Origin: Clostridia bacterium
GTDB lineage: Bacteria > Bacillota_A > Clostridia > Peptostreptococcales > JAAYPU01
Direction: 5' to 3'
DNA length: 13,601 bases
NCBI GenBank assembly: GCA_022360735.1
Contig: JAKSCF010000147.1
Span: forward strand, 1 to 13,601
Part shown: positions 1-7,627 of the stretch, in pieces
How positions within the stretch are numbered: the stretch's first letter is position 1
How the letters are laid out: each line of letters starts with the position of its first letter
Program-made: the position numbers and the translations under genes
The notes under the pieces: model-generated
What the model was told of the DNA's origin: nothing
Database searches by the model: none
What the model saw: only the letters and a program-made list of their open reading frames with translations

Positions 1-162
1 GTGACCAAAAATAGTGGACAAGAAGGCGGTGTCAACGAAAAGATAAAAGCGGCTAAAGAAAAAGGCATTGAAGTCTTAATGCTTAATCGTCCTAAAATCG
101 CCTACCCAAATGTGTTTAATGATATGGATCAATTAATAGATGCGTTAAAGGAGAGGTGCTAA
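1..162 (+). CDS. cobK: Precorrin-6A reductase, C-terminal fragment (5' end outside window)
   Basis: An open frame runs from the first base to a TAA at 160-162. The 53 visible residues begin VTKNSGQEGGVNEKIKAA and continue to a motif reading LNRPKIAYPNVF. The TKNSG...K..AA......V..L.RP pattern is the C-terminal NADPH-binding/closing part of the CobK/CbiJ family, which reduces precorrin-6A (or the cobalt form) in corrin ring synthesis. The fragment stops one base before the cobyric acid synthase ATG, so the two are almost certainly co-transcribed and translationally coupled. The N-terminus is missing, so it cannot be told whether this is a stand-alone reductase or the tail of a fusion with another ring-modifying enzyme, as occurs in some Firmicutes. 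The family call rests on recalled motif similarity. Confidence 0.72.
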   Translation: MTKNSGQEGGVNEKIKAAKEKGIEVLMLNRPKIAYPNVFNDMDQLIDALKERC

Positions 163-163
163 A

Positions 164-1654
164 ATGGCAAAGTGTATTATGGTACAAGGAACCGGATCCA
201 CCGTTGGAAAGAGCATCATGACAGCGGGAATATGCCGTGTGTTAAAACAAGATGGTTATCGTGTAGCGCCTTTTAAAGCTCAAAACATGGCGCTAAACTC
301 GTATGTCACTAAGGACGGGAAAGAAATGTCACGTTCACAAGTTGTACAATCGGAAGCAGCCATGATAGAGCCTATGATAGAGATGAATCCTATTTTATTA
401 AAGCCCACCAGTGAAATGGGTTCACAGGTCATTCTAAATGGAAAAGTTTATGGCAACATTTCAGCTTATAAATACCATAATGTGAAATCCATCTTTAGAC
501 AAAGCATTAAAGAAGCCTATGATAAACTCAGCCGTCAATTTGATGTTATTGTTATTGAAGGTGCAGGTAGTCCTGCTGAAATAAATCTAAAAAAGGATGA
601 TTTGGCTAATATGGGTATTGCAGAGCTTGTGGATGCCCCTGTAGTATTGGTAGGCGACATTGACAAGGGCGGTGTTTTTGCTTCTATATATGGCACGGTA
701 ATGCTTTTAGAGGACAGTGAAAGAGAAAGAATTAAAGGATATATCATCAATAAATTCAGAGGCAATCTTGATATATTAAAGCCAGGTATTGAAATGTTCA
801 GGCAAAAAATGGATGTGCCATGTTTAGGTGTTGTACCTTTTAAGCAACTCAATATTGATGAAGAGGATAGCGTTACGACAAGATTTGAGGTTGCTAAAAG
901 AGCAGGTATTAATATTGGTGTTATTCGATTACCTTACATGTCAAACTTTACGGATTTTACGGTATTTGATATGGAACAGGAGGTTAGTGTCCAATATATC
1001 ACTTCCCCCGATGACTGTTCTGAACTAGATATTTTAGTTATTCCCGGAAGCAAAAATACCATAAAAGATATGGTCTATCTTCATGAATCAGGAATGGCCA
1101 AAGCAATATACAAAGAGCATAAAGAAGGTATTCCTATTATAGGTATATGCGGCGGATATCAGATATTAGGACAAGAATTAACGGACCCTAAAGGAATAGA
1201 ATCCAGCTTGAATCAAACCAATGGATTGGGACTACTGGATATCAGAACGACTATCCATGAACATAAAATGACAACACAAATTAGTGGTACCCTCCAATGT
1301 CATTTACCATTTGTACCCGATTTGAATGAATTTACTGTGACAGGATATGAAATACATATGGGAGATAGTGAAATCATTAATGGCACAACTCGGCCGGCTG
1401 TTATACTGGAAGATGGTCGGTTAGGCGGTGCTGTAAATAAAGATGGAATGGTTTTTGGCACTTATTTACACGGAATATTTGATAATGATCACTTTAGAAA
1501 TGCACTGCTGAACCATATTAGAAAAACAAAAGGGCTGAAGCAGCTAGAGAAGGTAACCTATAAAGAATATAAAGAAGAACAATATAATCAATTGGCTCAA
1601 TTAGTCAGAAATAATTTAGACTTTAATCATATTAAGAGGATCATAGGGCTATAA
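164..1654 (+). CDS. cbiP: Cobyric acid synthase (adenosylcobyrinate a,c-diamide amidotransferase)
   Basis: Glutamine- and ATP-dependent enzyme that amidates the b, d, e and g side chains of adenosylcobyrinate a,c-diamide to give adenosylcobyric acid; cytoplasmic. The 496-residue product has the usual family length. The N-terminal half is a dethiobiotin-synthetase-like ATPase with a modified P-loop GTGSTVGKS (9-17), the diagnostic KAQNMALNS (38-46) and VGDIDKGGVFAS (163-174). The C-terminal half is a class I glutamine amidotransferase domain: IPGSKNT (293-299), nucleophile Cys329 in GICGGYQ (327-333) and His436 in TYLHGIFD (433-440). The start at 164 follows a GGAG-like site inside the end of cobK. 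The gene is also called cobQ; the neighbours (cbiA, cbiB) fit the anaerobic-type nomenclature. Nothing is missing from the active sites. Confidence 0.97.
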   Translation: MAKCIMVQGTGSTVGKSIMTAGICRVLKQDGYRVAPFKAQNMALNSYVTKDGKEMSRSQVVQSEAAMIEPMIEMNPILLKPTSEMGSQVILNGKVYGNISAYKYHNVKSIFRQSIKEAYDKLSRQFDVIVIEGAGSPAEINLKKDDLANMGIAELVDAPVVLVGDIDKGGVFASIYGTVMLLEDSERERIKGYIINKFRGNLDILKPGIEMFRQKMDVPCLGVVPFKQLNIDEEDSVTTRFEVAKRAGINIGVIRLPYMSNFTDFTVFDMEQEVSVQYITSPDDCSELDILVIPGSKNTIKDMVYLHESGMAKAIYKEHKEGIPIIGICGGYQILGQELTDPKGIESSLNQTNGLGLLDIRTTIHEHKMTTQISGTLQCHLPFVPDLNEFTVTGYEIHMGDSEIINGTTRPAVILEDGRLGGAVNKDGMVFGTYLHGIFDNDHFRNALLNHIRKTKGLKQLEKVTYKEYKEEQYNQLAQLVRNNLDFNHIKRIIGL

Positions 1655-1656
1655 GC

Positions 1657-2616
1657 ATGGATAAGGATATATTGATTCTCCTGGCTTCCGTATGGTTGGA
1701 TATCTGTTTAGGAGATCCTCCTTTCATACCCCACCCTATTGTTTACATCGGAAAAACCATTAGCTTTATAGAGAAGGCAGTTCGAAGAACCGGTATACCT
1801 TTAAGATTGGCAGGATTCCTTCTATGGATAGCTACTATTATGGTTGTTGAAATGGTGATAACAGGCATATTGTTTGTATCATCCTATATTCATTCTTTTG
1901 TGTATACCGGGGTAACCATTTATCTGATTTATACGGCCCTAGCCGCTAAGTGCTTAGCATGTGAAACATTAAAAGTGTATAAGGCTTTAAAAGAAAATGA
2001 TTTATCAAAAGCAAGGCGTCAACTCTCCTATTTAGTAGGAAGAGATACATCTGGTCTTGATGCATCACAAATTACGAGAGCAGCTGTGGAAACCACTGCA
2101 GAGAATACGATAGACGGAGTTTTAGCACCATTATTCTTTCTAACCATAGGATTCTATATTGGGATTCCTGTACAACTGATTTTTTTATATAAAACGGTTA
2201 ATACCTTAGACTCTATGGTAGGGTATCAGCAGGAGCCTTATACAGAGATTGGATTTGCATCTGCTAAAATTGATGATGCGGCTAACTACCTGCCTGCAAG
2301 AATGGGGGCGTTGATGATGCTGGCAGGAGGATACTTGACAGGCTATGATATAAAAAATGGTTGGAAAGTATTAAAAAGAGATTGCAGAAAACATAAAAGT
2401 CCAAATTGTGGGTTCCCCGAATCAGCAGTAGCCGGACTTTTAGGCATTCAAATTGGTGGAACCAATACTTACTTTGGAGAAGTGGTTTACAAGCCCTCTA
2501 TTGGGGATGCCATAAATAATTTAAAACCTGAGCACATTAAAGATGCTATTAAGATTATGTATGTGTCTTTTGGATTGACGACCATGATAATAGGTATGAT
2601 GATGTGGCTATTATAG
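1657..2616 (+). CDS. cbiB: Adenosylcobinamide-phosphate synthase CbiB
   Basis: Integral membrane enzyme that joins adenosylcobyric acid to (R)-1-aminopropan-2-ol O-2-phosphate, forming adenosylcobinamide phosphate. The 319-residue length is normal. Family signatures are all present: an N-terminal hydrophobic segment leading to LGDPPFIPHPIVYIG (18-32), GRDTSGLD (128-135), AVETTAENTIDGVLAPL (143-159), YKTVNTLDSMVGY (178-190) and HKSPNCGFPESAVAG (246-260). Hydrophobic stretches at about 50-95, 155-178 and 300-319 fit several membrane spans. It starts two bases after the cbiP stop, with an AGAGG site (1635-1639) somewhat far upstream. Its co-substrate is made from the product of the cobD gene two genes downstream. 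In Pseudomonas nomenclature this enzyme is called CobD, which should not be confused with the decarboxylase below. Confidence 0.97.
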   Translation: MDKDILILLASVWLDICLGDPPFIPHPIVYIGKTISFIEKAVRRTGIPLRLAGFLLWIATIMVVEMVITGILFVSSYIHSFVYTGVTIYLIYTALAAKCLACETLKVYKALKENDLSKARRQLSYLVGRDTSGLDASQITRAAVETTAENTIDGVLAPLFFLTIGFYIGIPVQLIFLYKTVNTLDSMVGYQQEPYTEIGFASAKIDDAANYLPARMGALMMLAGGYLTGYDIKNGWKVLKRDCRKHKSPNCGFPESAVAGLLGIQIGGTNTYFGEVVYKPSIGDAINNLKPEHIKDAIKIMYVSFGLTTMIIGMMMWLL

Positions 2617-2637
2617 CTTATTTTTTCGATATGATGG

Positions 2638-2643
2638 TATAAT
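2638..2643 (+). promoter_or_regulatory. Possible internal promoter -10 box in the B12 operon
   Basis: A perfect TATAAT lies in the 60-base gap between cbiB and the small membrane protein gene, 33 bases before that gene's ATG. There is no convincing TTGACA-like box 16-18 bases upstream; the best matches there are poor. In AT-rich DNA such a hexamer arises easily by chance, so this is a weak candidate for an internal start that would uncouple the downstream genes. Confidence 0.3.
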
Positions 2644-2676
2644 AAATATAAATCCTACTATAAGGGAGATGGTATT

Positions 2677-2991
2677 ATGGAACCTGGCGTTTGGATAGCC
2701 ATTTATCTTCCCATTTTTGTATTATTTTTTGTGATATTACCATCACAGAAAAGAACGATTCTATTTAAGAAAAAAAGAAAAAGAAGAGGTGTAGCCATGT
2801 CAAACGAATTAATAAAAGACTGTATTGGAAAGGTATGCAACATATCAACAGGTTCATTGGGTTCAAACTTTACTAAAGTAAAGATTATTGAAGTGGTGGA
2901 TAATTGGATAAAGGTTGAGGGAAAAGGTAAAGTTGATCTGATTAATACAGATTTTATTCAAAACATAAAAATACTTTCAAGTCAAAAATAA
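2677..2991 (+). CDS. Small membrane-anchored protein of unknown function
   Basis: I do not recognise this 104-residue protein with confidence. Residues 4-22 (GVWIAIYLPIFVLFFVILP) form one clear membrane segment. It is followed by a very basic stretch, FKKKRKRRG (30-38), which by the positive-inside rule puts the C-terminal part in the cytoplasm. Residues 45-102 look like a small beta domain, with alternating hydrophobic positions in KVCNIST, KVKIIEVVDNWIKVEG and QNIKIL. This resembles SH3/Sm-like or YajC-type small barrels, but only in general character. The start has a GGGAG site (2664-2668) 8 bases upstream. An in-frame ATG at residue 41 (2797) would give a soluble 64-residue form after an AGAAGAGG-like site (2780-2787), so an internal start is possible. 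The gene sits between cbiB and cobD, 60 bases after one and 23 before the other. Confidence 0.75.
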   Translation: MEPGVWIAIYLPIFVLFFVILPSQKRTILFKKKRKRRGVAMSNELIKDCIGKVCNISTGSLGSNFTKVKIIEVVDNWIKVEGKGKVDLINTDFIQNIKILSSQK

Positions 2992-3014
2992 AGCTAAAGG
3001 ATTATAAGTGTGAT

Positions 3015-4058
3015 ATGAATAAACATGGTGGATATTTTGGAAATAAAAAAGAAGTCATTGATTTCAGCATTAATATTAACCCAATTGGAATTTCAAATGA
3101 AGTAAAGAATGTGATAGTAAAATCATTGGATCATATAGGGCGCTATCCGGAAATAGATGGTATGACAGCTAAAAAGAGTATTGCAGAATACGAAGCAGCG
3201 CATGTTGACCATTTGATATTAGGAAACGGTGCTGCAGAGTTAATTTATCTATATGCCAGGGCATTGAAGCCAAAGAAAGTACTCATTATTCAGCCTACAT
3301 TTAATGAATACAAGAGGGCTTTTAAAGTTGTTGGGTCTGAGATTTATGAATGCATTATGGATAAAGCAAATGATTTTTTGATGGATACCCATAAAATTAT
3401 AGATGCTATTAAAGAAATTAAGCCGGATGTCTTAGTGTTCTGTAATCCCAATAATCCAACGGGAAGATACACTAGTAGACAAGACTTTCAGCCTATTGTT
3501 GAAGCATTGGATGAGACTAACGCTTCAATATTTATAGATGAGTCTTTTATTGATTTCTCAGGACTGCCTTCATACAAACCGTACATTGAAAATCAGCCTG
3601 TTTTTATATTACGTTCTATGACCAAATATTTTGCAGTACCTGGGATGCGATTAGGTTACGGAATTGGAAATAAGACTATCATAAGAAAAATGGCTGCTAT
3701 AAAAGAGCCTTGGACGTTAAACTGTTTTGCCTTAAATTCGGTGGATGCATTAATCCATGATAAAGATTATATACTGAGAACAAAGCAATGGTTTGAAACT
3801 GAAAAAAGGTGGATGTATGAGAGTCTAAAGAAGATCAAAAACTTGCATGTTATTGAAAGTCATACTAATTTTTTTCTATGCCAATTATTAAACCATACAA
3901 GTAAAGAAATACAAGAGAAAATACTACAAGAGGATATATATATCAGAACATGTGAAGATTTTACCGGATTGGATGATACTTATATTCGTCTGGCTGTAAA
4001 AGAAAGAGAAGATAATGTAAAGCTTATTCCATGTCTTGAATATGCTTTAATGATATAG
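3015..4058 (+). CDS. cobD: L-threonine-O-3-phosphate decarboxylase CobD (PLP-dependent)
   Basis: Fold-type I PLP enzyme of the aspartate aminotransferase superfamily. It converts L-threonine phosphate to (R)-1-aminopropan-2-ol O-2-phosphate, the arm that CbiB attaches to the corrin. The 347-residue length fits. Visible motifs: N-terminal HGGYFGN and DFSININPIG (16-25) typical of CobD, GNGAAELIYL (70-79), CNPNNPTGRY (143-152), Asp175 in FIDESFIDF (173-181), Schiff-base Lys204 in SMTKYFAVPGMRLGYG (201-216) and carboxylate-binding Arg325 in YIRLAVK. The closest alternative is histidinol-phosphate aminotransferase (HisC), a sister family; the DFSININP motif, the FIDESFIDF sequence and the operon favour CobD. 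The ribosome binding site is poor (AAAGG at 2996-3000), so translation may be coupled to the gene before. Confidence 0.93.
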   Translation: MNKHGGYFGNKKEVIDFSININPIGISNEVKNVIVKSLDHIGRYPEIDGMTAKKSIAEYEAAHVDHLILGNGAAELIYLYARALKPKKVLIIQPTFNEYKRAFKVVGSEIYECIMDKANDFLMDTHKIIDAIKEIKPDVLVFCNPNNPTGRYTSRQDFQPIVEALDETNASIFIDESFIDFSGLPSYKPYIENQPVFILRSMTKYFAVPGMRLGYGIGNKTIIRKMAAIKEPWTLNCFALNSVDALIHDKDYILRTKQWFETEKRWMYESLKKIKNLHVIESHTNFFLCQLLNHTSKEIQEKILQEDIYIRTCEDFTGLDDTYIRLAVKEREDNVKLIPCLEYALMI

Positions 4059-4116
4059 AGGTTTGGGATTGTTGGCTTGCAATCATTGATAAGGGTTTCA
4101 CTCATTAGGAGAAAAA

Positions 4117-4140
4117 ATGTTTATATTATTGAGAGGTTAA
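4117..4140 (+). other. Seven-codon mini-ORF directly upstream of cobU
   Basis: An AGGAG site (4107-4111) sits 5 bases before ATG 4117, which opens a seven-codon frame (MFILLRG) ending in TAA at 4138-4140, two bases before the cobU ATG. The cobU ribosome binding site (GAGAGG, 4131-4136) lies inside the mini-ORF. The layout would allow a ribosome finishing the mini-ORF to re-initiate at cobU. Whether it is translated is unknown; it may be a chance frame in the 84-base cobD-cobU gap. Confidence 0.3.
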
Positions 4141-4142
4141 CA

Positions 4143-4703
4143 ATGAAAAAAACGATACTGATTACAGGCGGCGCAAGAAGTGGGAAAAGTTCTTTTGCTG
4201 AAAAAATGGCCGGAGATATGGGAACAGAAATTCTATATATTGCGACAGCCATTCCCTTTGATGATGAAATGAAGGATAGAATAAAAAAGCACCGGGAACA
4301 AAGACCGAAGCAGTGGAAAACGGTTGAAATGTATTCTGATTTTAATCGATTATTAAGTTTAAATGCATTCCATTCATCTGACTGTTTACTGCTGGATTGT
4401 GTGACAATTATGGTTACAAATCTCATGATGGCATCGGAAGAAGATTTCGACCAATGTGCTCAACAGATAATTGATGATGTAGAAGGTGGTATACATCATG
4501 AAATAAAGAAGCTCATTAACCTTTGCGAAGAGAATCATAAAAAGCTTATACTGGTTACAAATGAACTGGGCATGGGAGTAGTACCTGCTAATCGGTTTAG
4601 CAGAATCTTTAGAGATATAGCCGGAAGGATCAATCAATATGCCGCAAAAAAAGCAGATGAAGTATATCTAACTGTATCGGGTATTCCCATGAAGTTGAAA
4701 TAG
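4143..4703 (+). CDS. cobU: Bifunctional adenosylcobinamide kinase / adenosylcobinamide-phosphate guanylyltransferase CobU
   Basis: CobU phosphorylates adenosylcobinamide and transfers GMP onto adenosylcobinamide phosphate, giving adenosylcobinamide-GDP for CobS. With the start at 4143 the product is 186 residues, normal for the family. Motifs: P-loop GGARSGKSSFAE (9-20), YIATAIPFDDEM (32-43), His50 in KKHREQRPKQWKTVE (48-62), equivalent to the guanylylated His46 of the Salmonella enzyme, LLLDCVT (82-88), and NELGMGVVPANRFSRIFRDIAGRINQ (140-165). The frame is open upstream to a TTG at 4077, but those 22 residues do not resemble the family. ATG 4143 is preceded by GAGAGG and places MKKTILITGG at the N-terminus, so it is the better start. 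The cobS gene follows after 13 bases. Confidence 0.96.
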   Translation: MKKTILITGGARSGKSSFAEKMAGDMGTEILYIATAIPFDDEMKDRIKKHREQRPKQWKTVEMYSDFNRLLSLNAFHSSDCLLLDCVTIMVTNLMMASEEDFDQCAQQIIDDVEGGIHHEIKKLINLCEENHKKLILVTNELGMGVVPANRFSRIFRDIAGRINQYAAKKADEVYLTVSGIPMKLK

Positions 4704-4716
4704 GAGATCAATTATA

Positions 4717-5442
4717 ATGAAGAGTTTGCTAATAGTGCTAACGTTTTTAACCAGACTGCCCATAAAATATCCTTATGAATTCTCAAAGGAATTATATATA
4801 AAAGGGATAAAATACTTTCCTTTAGTGGGTTTGGTAATAGGCGGATTGTTGTATAGCGGAGCATTGTTTGAGCCCTATATAGATAGGCCCGTACTGAGTC
4901 TTTTATTACTGTTGTTTTATCTATGGATCACCGGCGGGCTGCATTTGGATGGGACGGCTGATACTTGTGATGGTATTTTTAGCGGGCGAGAGCGACCACG
5001 GATGTTAGAAATAATGAGCGATAGCAGAATCGGTACATTTGGCGTGATATCTCTCATAATGGTATTAGGAGCTTATCTTGTATTGTTTTCATATGTAAAT
5101 TTGACAGCGATTCTTGTTTTTCCGGTTGTAGGAAAATCAAGTGCTATTGTATCAGCTTTTAATAATCCCTATGCTAAAAAAGAGGGAATGGGTAAAGACT
5201 TTGTTCAAGGCTGCCAATTAGGACAGTTAATAATTGCTATAATATTTCCCCTTGTTATTACCTTGATATTACAAGATCATCACATGTTGATGAGCGTATT
5301 AATCTGTTTTATAATAGTACGGATCATTACTGCACATATTAGGAATCGATTAAATGGTATTACCGGTGACACCGTTGGATTTATAATGGAAATCAGCCAA
5401 GTTATTTTTTTGCTTCTGGTATATCTGATAAGATTTTTTTAA
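4717..5442 (+). CDS. cobS: Cobalamin synthase CobS (adenosylcobinamide-GDP ribazoletransferase)
   Basis: Polytopic membrane enzyme that condenses adenosylcobinamide-GDP with alpha-ribazole (phosphate) to complete the nucleotide loop. The 241-residue length is usual. Signatures: LTFLTRLPI (8-16), the Asp-rich catalytic motif GGLHLDGTADTCDGIFSG (73-90), MSDSRIGTFG (100-109) and GDTVGFIMEISQ (217-228). Hydrophobic segments at about 34-50, 58-74, 108-136, 170-184, 190-206 and 225-241 fit five to seven membrane spans. It has a strong AGGAG site (4702-4706) that overlaps the cobU stop region, so the two genes are tightly linked. A 57-base gap with no recognisable element separates it from cobC. Confidence 0.97.
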   Translation: MKSLLIVLTFLTRLPIKYPYEFSKELYIKGIKYFPLVGLVIGGLLYSGALFEPYIDRPVLSLLLLLFYLWITGGLHLDGTADTCDGIFSGRERPRMLEIMSDSRIGTFGVISLIMVLGAYLVLFSYVNLTAILVFPVVGKSSAIVSAFNNPYAKKEGMGKDFVQGCQLGQLIIAIIFPLVITLILQDHHMLMSVLICFIIVRIITAHIRNRLNGITGDTVGFIMEISQVIFLLLVYLIRFF

Positions 5443-5499
5443 TGAAATTTGCTCAATCAACAAACTCTATTTTAGAAAAAGATGAAAGAGGGATTGAAT

Positions 5500-6102
5500 A
5501 TGAAATGTATCATGGTACGGCATGCTGAGACGAAAGCGAATGCAGATAAGAAAATTTATGGATGGACAGAATCTGAATATAGTATGCTTGGTGAAAAGCA
5601 GGTAGAAAAGCTTGTTGAATATTTAGTGCTTCAAAATATAGACAAAATCTATGCCAGTCCGTTAAGAAGAGCTTTAACAATAGCTGAAAGAGTTGGTAAG
5701 GAAAAAGGAATCCATATTATTAAAGATGATCGTTTAAAAGAAATGAATTTTGGCATTCTTGAAGATATGACTTATAAAGAGGCAAAGGCTAAATATAAAG
5801 ATCACTATGATTCATTTATGAAGGATTTTGAAAACTATGTTATTCCAAATGGGGAAAGCTTTGCACAAGTGCACATAAGAGCTAAAGCGTTTATCGACAG
5901 CATAGAGGAGACCGATGAATGCCTTTTAATGGTTGCGCATGGCGGTGTTGTACGAAGCTTAATGCTACATCTATTAGATTTAAATTTTAAAGATACTTGG
6001 CACTTTGAAGTGCCGCCGGCGACGATTATTGAAATAGATTATGATAAAGGTTTTGGCAAATTAAAGCAATTCATTCCTATTGGGGATCAGGTGAAGCTAT
6101 GA
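5500..6102 (+). CDS. cobC: Histidine phosphatase, probable adenosylcobalamin/alpha-ribazole phosphatase CobC
   Basis: Two-His phosphatase (phosphoglycerate-mutase-like superfamily), here most likely removing the 5' phosphate from alpha-ribazole phosphate or adenosylcobalamin phosphate at the last step. With the start at 5500 it has 200 residues: catalytic His8 in RHAET (7-11), YASPLRRALTIAE (51-63), general-acid Glu81 in LKEMNFGILE, second His147 in VAHGGVVRSL (145-154). An in-frame ATG at 5482 would add six residues (MKEGLN), but its upstream sequence is a poor binding site, whereas ATG 5500 has AGAGGG (5487-5492) correctly placed and gives MKCIMVRH. The superfamily is broad and motifs alone do not fix the substrate; the assignment comes from its place between cobS and cbiA. 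Its stop overlaps the cbiA start (ATGA). Confidence 0.88.
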   Translation: MKCIMVRHAETKANADKKIYGWTESEYSMLGEKQVEKLVEYLVLQNIDKIYASPLRRALTIAERVGKEKGIHIIKDDRLKEMNFGILEDMTYKEAKAKYKDHYDSFMKDFENYVIPNGESFAQVHIRAKAFIDSIEETDECLLMVAHGGVVRSLMLHLLDLNFKDTWHFEVPPATIIEIDYDKGFGKLKQFIPIGDQVKL

Positions 6103-7460
6103 AAGGGATCATGATTGCCGGAACCTCTAGTGGTGTAGGAAAAACCACTATAACATCTGGTATTATGGCAGCTTTGACTAAAAGGAAAATAAGAGTTGCG
6201 CCTTTTAAAACAGGGCCGGATTATATTGATCCAGCATTTCATCAATTCGTCACAGGCAATACATCCTATAATCTGGATTCATGGTTGTTAGATGAAGATG
6301 TTATCAGGTATTTGTACAAGAAAAATGCTGAGCATAAAGATATAGCCATTATTGAAGGTGTTATGGGATTATATGATGGTTTGGGAAAGGAGATTAGAGG
6401 AAGCTCTGCTCATTTATCTCAAATATTAAAAGTGCCGGTCATACTAGTTATTGATGGAAGAGGCATGTCTACAAGTGCAGCTGCCCTGGTTCATGGGTAT
6501 CAAAACTTTAATAAGAATACGAATATTATTGGTGTCCTGATTAATAATATTTCCTCTAAAAAACATTTTGATCTTTTGAAAGATATTATCTATAAATACA
6601 CAGGAATCCCCAGTATCGGCTATCTGCCGACTAACAAACAAGTATCTATAAAGAGCAGGCATCTTGGTCTGGTGCAAGCAGAAGAAATTGAAGACTTAAG
6701 AGAAAAAATATATAAACTATCTAATATGGTCAGCCAATATATTGATTTAGATTATTTTTTAGAAGTCGCAGAAAGTAATGCGTCAATAGAGCTCTCAGAA
6801 AATCCTGCAAAGCCATATAAAGATTTAGCAAGGGGCTTAAAAATAGGCGTTGCTAGAGATAAAGCCTTCTCATTTTATTACCAAGATAATCTTAATTTAT
6901 TAACAGAATTAGGGGCGGAACTCATCTCTTTCAGTCCACTGTATGATCGTCACATCCCCGAAGTAGATGCATTGTATTTTGGTGGTGGTTATCCGGAGGT
7001 ATTTGCTGAGGAACTGGAAAATAATGTTGAGCTTAGGAGTGCTTTAAGACGGAAGCTTGAGGAAGGATTACCTGCCTACGCAGAATGCGGCGGACTCATG
7101 TATCTGACTGAGTCTATTACCGCTTTGAACAACCAGCAATATGAGATGGTAGGGTTCCTGCCGGCAAAATCTCAGATGACTCAAAGGCTGCAGCACTTTG
7201 GCTATGTTGATATAGAAGCATTTGAAAACCAGTATATCAAAGGCCATGAATTTCATCGCTCATTATTAACAGATAATGATAATGTAAAATATTCATATAA
7301 AGTAAAAAAAATAAGGGATAACCAATTGATAGATAAGTGGCAAGATGGATTAATAAAAAAGAATGTTATAGGAGCATATCCTCATATTCATTTTTATAGC
7401 AATATTGATTTTTTAATTCAATTAATAAAAAAATGTCAAAAGGCCAAAGTTGTAACCTAA
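6099..7460 (+). CDS. cbiA: Cobyrinate a,c-diamide synthase CbiA
   Basis: ATP- and glutamine-dependent amidotransferase that amidates the a and c acetate side chains of cobyrinate, upstream of CbiP in the pathway. The 453-residue product has the normal two-domain layout. An N-terminal ATPase carries the P-loop GTSSGVGKTT (8-17), APFKTGPDYIDPAFH (34-48) and IIEGVMGLYDG (84-94). The C-terminal glutamine amidotransferase domain has YFGGGYPE (293-300), nucleophile Cys330 in YAECGGLMYL (327-336), KGHEFH (381-386) and YPHIHFYSN (427-435). KTGPDYIDPAFH separates it from the related CbiP (KAQNMALNS). It overlaps cobC by four bases and is the last gene of the operon. Nothing in the sequence tells whether it is the cobyrinate or the hydrogenobyrinate (CobB) form; the neighbours favour the cobalt-early route. 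Confidence 0.97.
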   Translation: MKGIMIAGTSSGVGKTTITSGIMAALTKRKIRVAPFKTGPDYIDPAFHQFVTGNTSYNLDSWLLDEDVIRYLYKKNAEHKDIAIIEGVMGLYDGLGKEIRGSSAHLSQILKVPVILVIDGRGMSTSAAALVHGYQNFNKNTNIIGVLINNISSKKHFDLLKDIIYKYTGIPSIGYLPTNKQVSIKSRHLGLVQAEEIEDLREKIYKLSNMVSQYIDLDYFLEVAESNASIELSENPAKPYKDLARGLKIGVARDKAFSFYYQDNLNLLTELGAELISFSPLYDRHIPEVDALYFGGGYPEVFAEELENNVELRSALRRKLEEGLPAYAECGGLMYLTESITALNNQQYEMVGFLPAKSQMTQRLQHFGYVDIEAFENQYIKGHEFHRSLLTDNDNVKYSYKVKKIRDNQLIDKWQDGLIKKNVIGAYPHIHFYSNIDFLIQLIKKCQKAKVVT

Positions 7461-7539
7461 TTTACTGTTCCCTGTCACCTGAAAATGGAGTGTAATTATA
7501 CATATCTATCAACAAAAGCATTCAAACATAGAACTACGC

Positions 7540-7576
7540 AAAAATAGCCGGAAAATTTCTTACCGGCTATTTTTTT
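7540..7576. terminator. Bidirectional intrinsic terminator between convergent genes
   Basis: A perfect 12-base inverted repeat, AAAAATAGCCGG (7540-7551) and CCGGCTATTTTT (7563-7574), with an 11-base loop, is followed by T residues to 7576. It begins with five A residues, so it also has a U-tract when read from the minus strand. It lies 79 bases after cbiA and 52 bases beyond the stop of the convergent minus-strand gene, so it can end both transcripts. The rest of the 7461-7627 gap shows nothing recognisable. Confidence 0.92.
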
Positions 7577-7627
7577 AATACTTATAACTAAAAGCAAAGA
7601 TGGCAAAATGTTTTGATAAGCGCTTTT

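Noticed and set aside
2617..2676. A B12 riboswitch or other structured leader within the cobalamin operon
   Set aside because: The gaps between the B12 genes are at most 84 bases, too short for a cobalamin riboswitch, and no B12-box-like sequence was seen in them.
4077..4142. N-terminal extension of cobU to a TTG at 4077
   Set aside because: The extra 22 residues do not resemble CobU, and ATG 4143 has a proper binding site and gives the standard N-terminus.
5482..5499. Upstream ATG of cobC adding six residues
   Set aside because: The AGAGGG binding site lies downstream of this ATG and is correctly spaced for ATG 5500.
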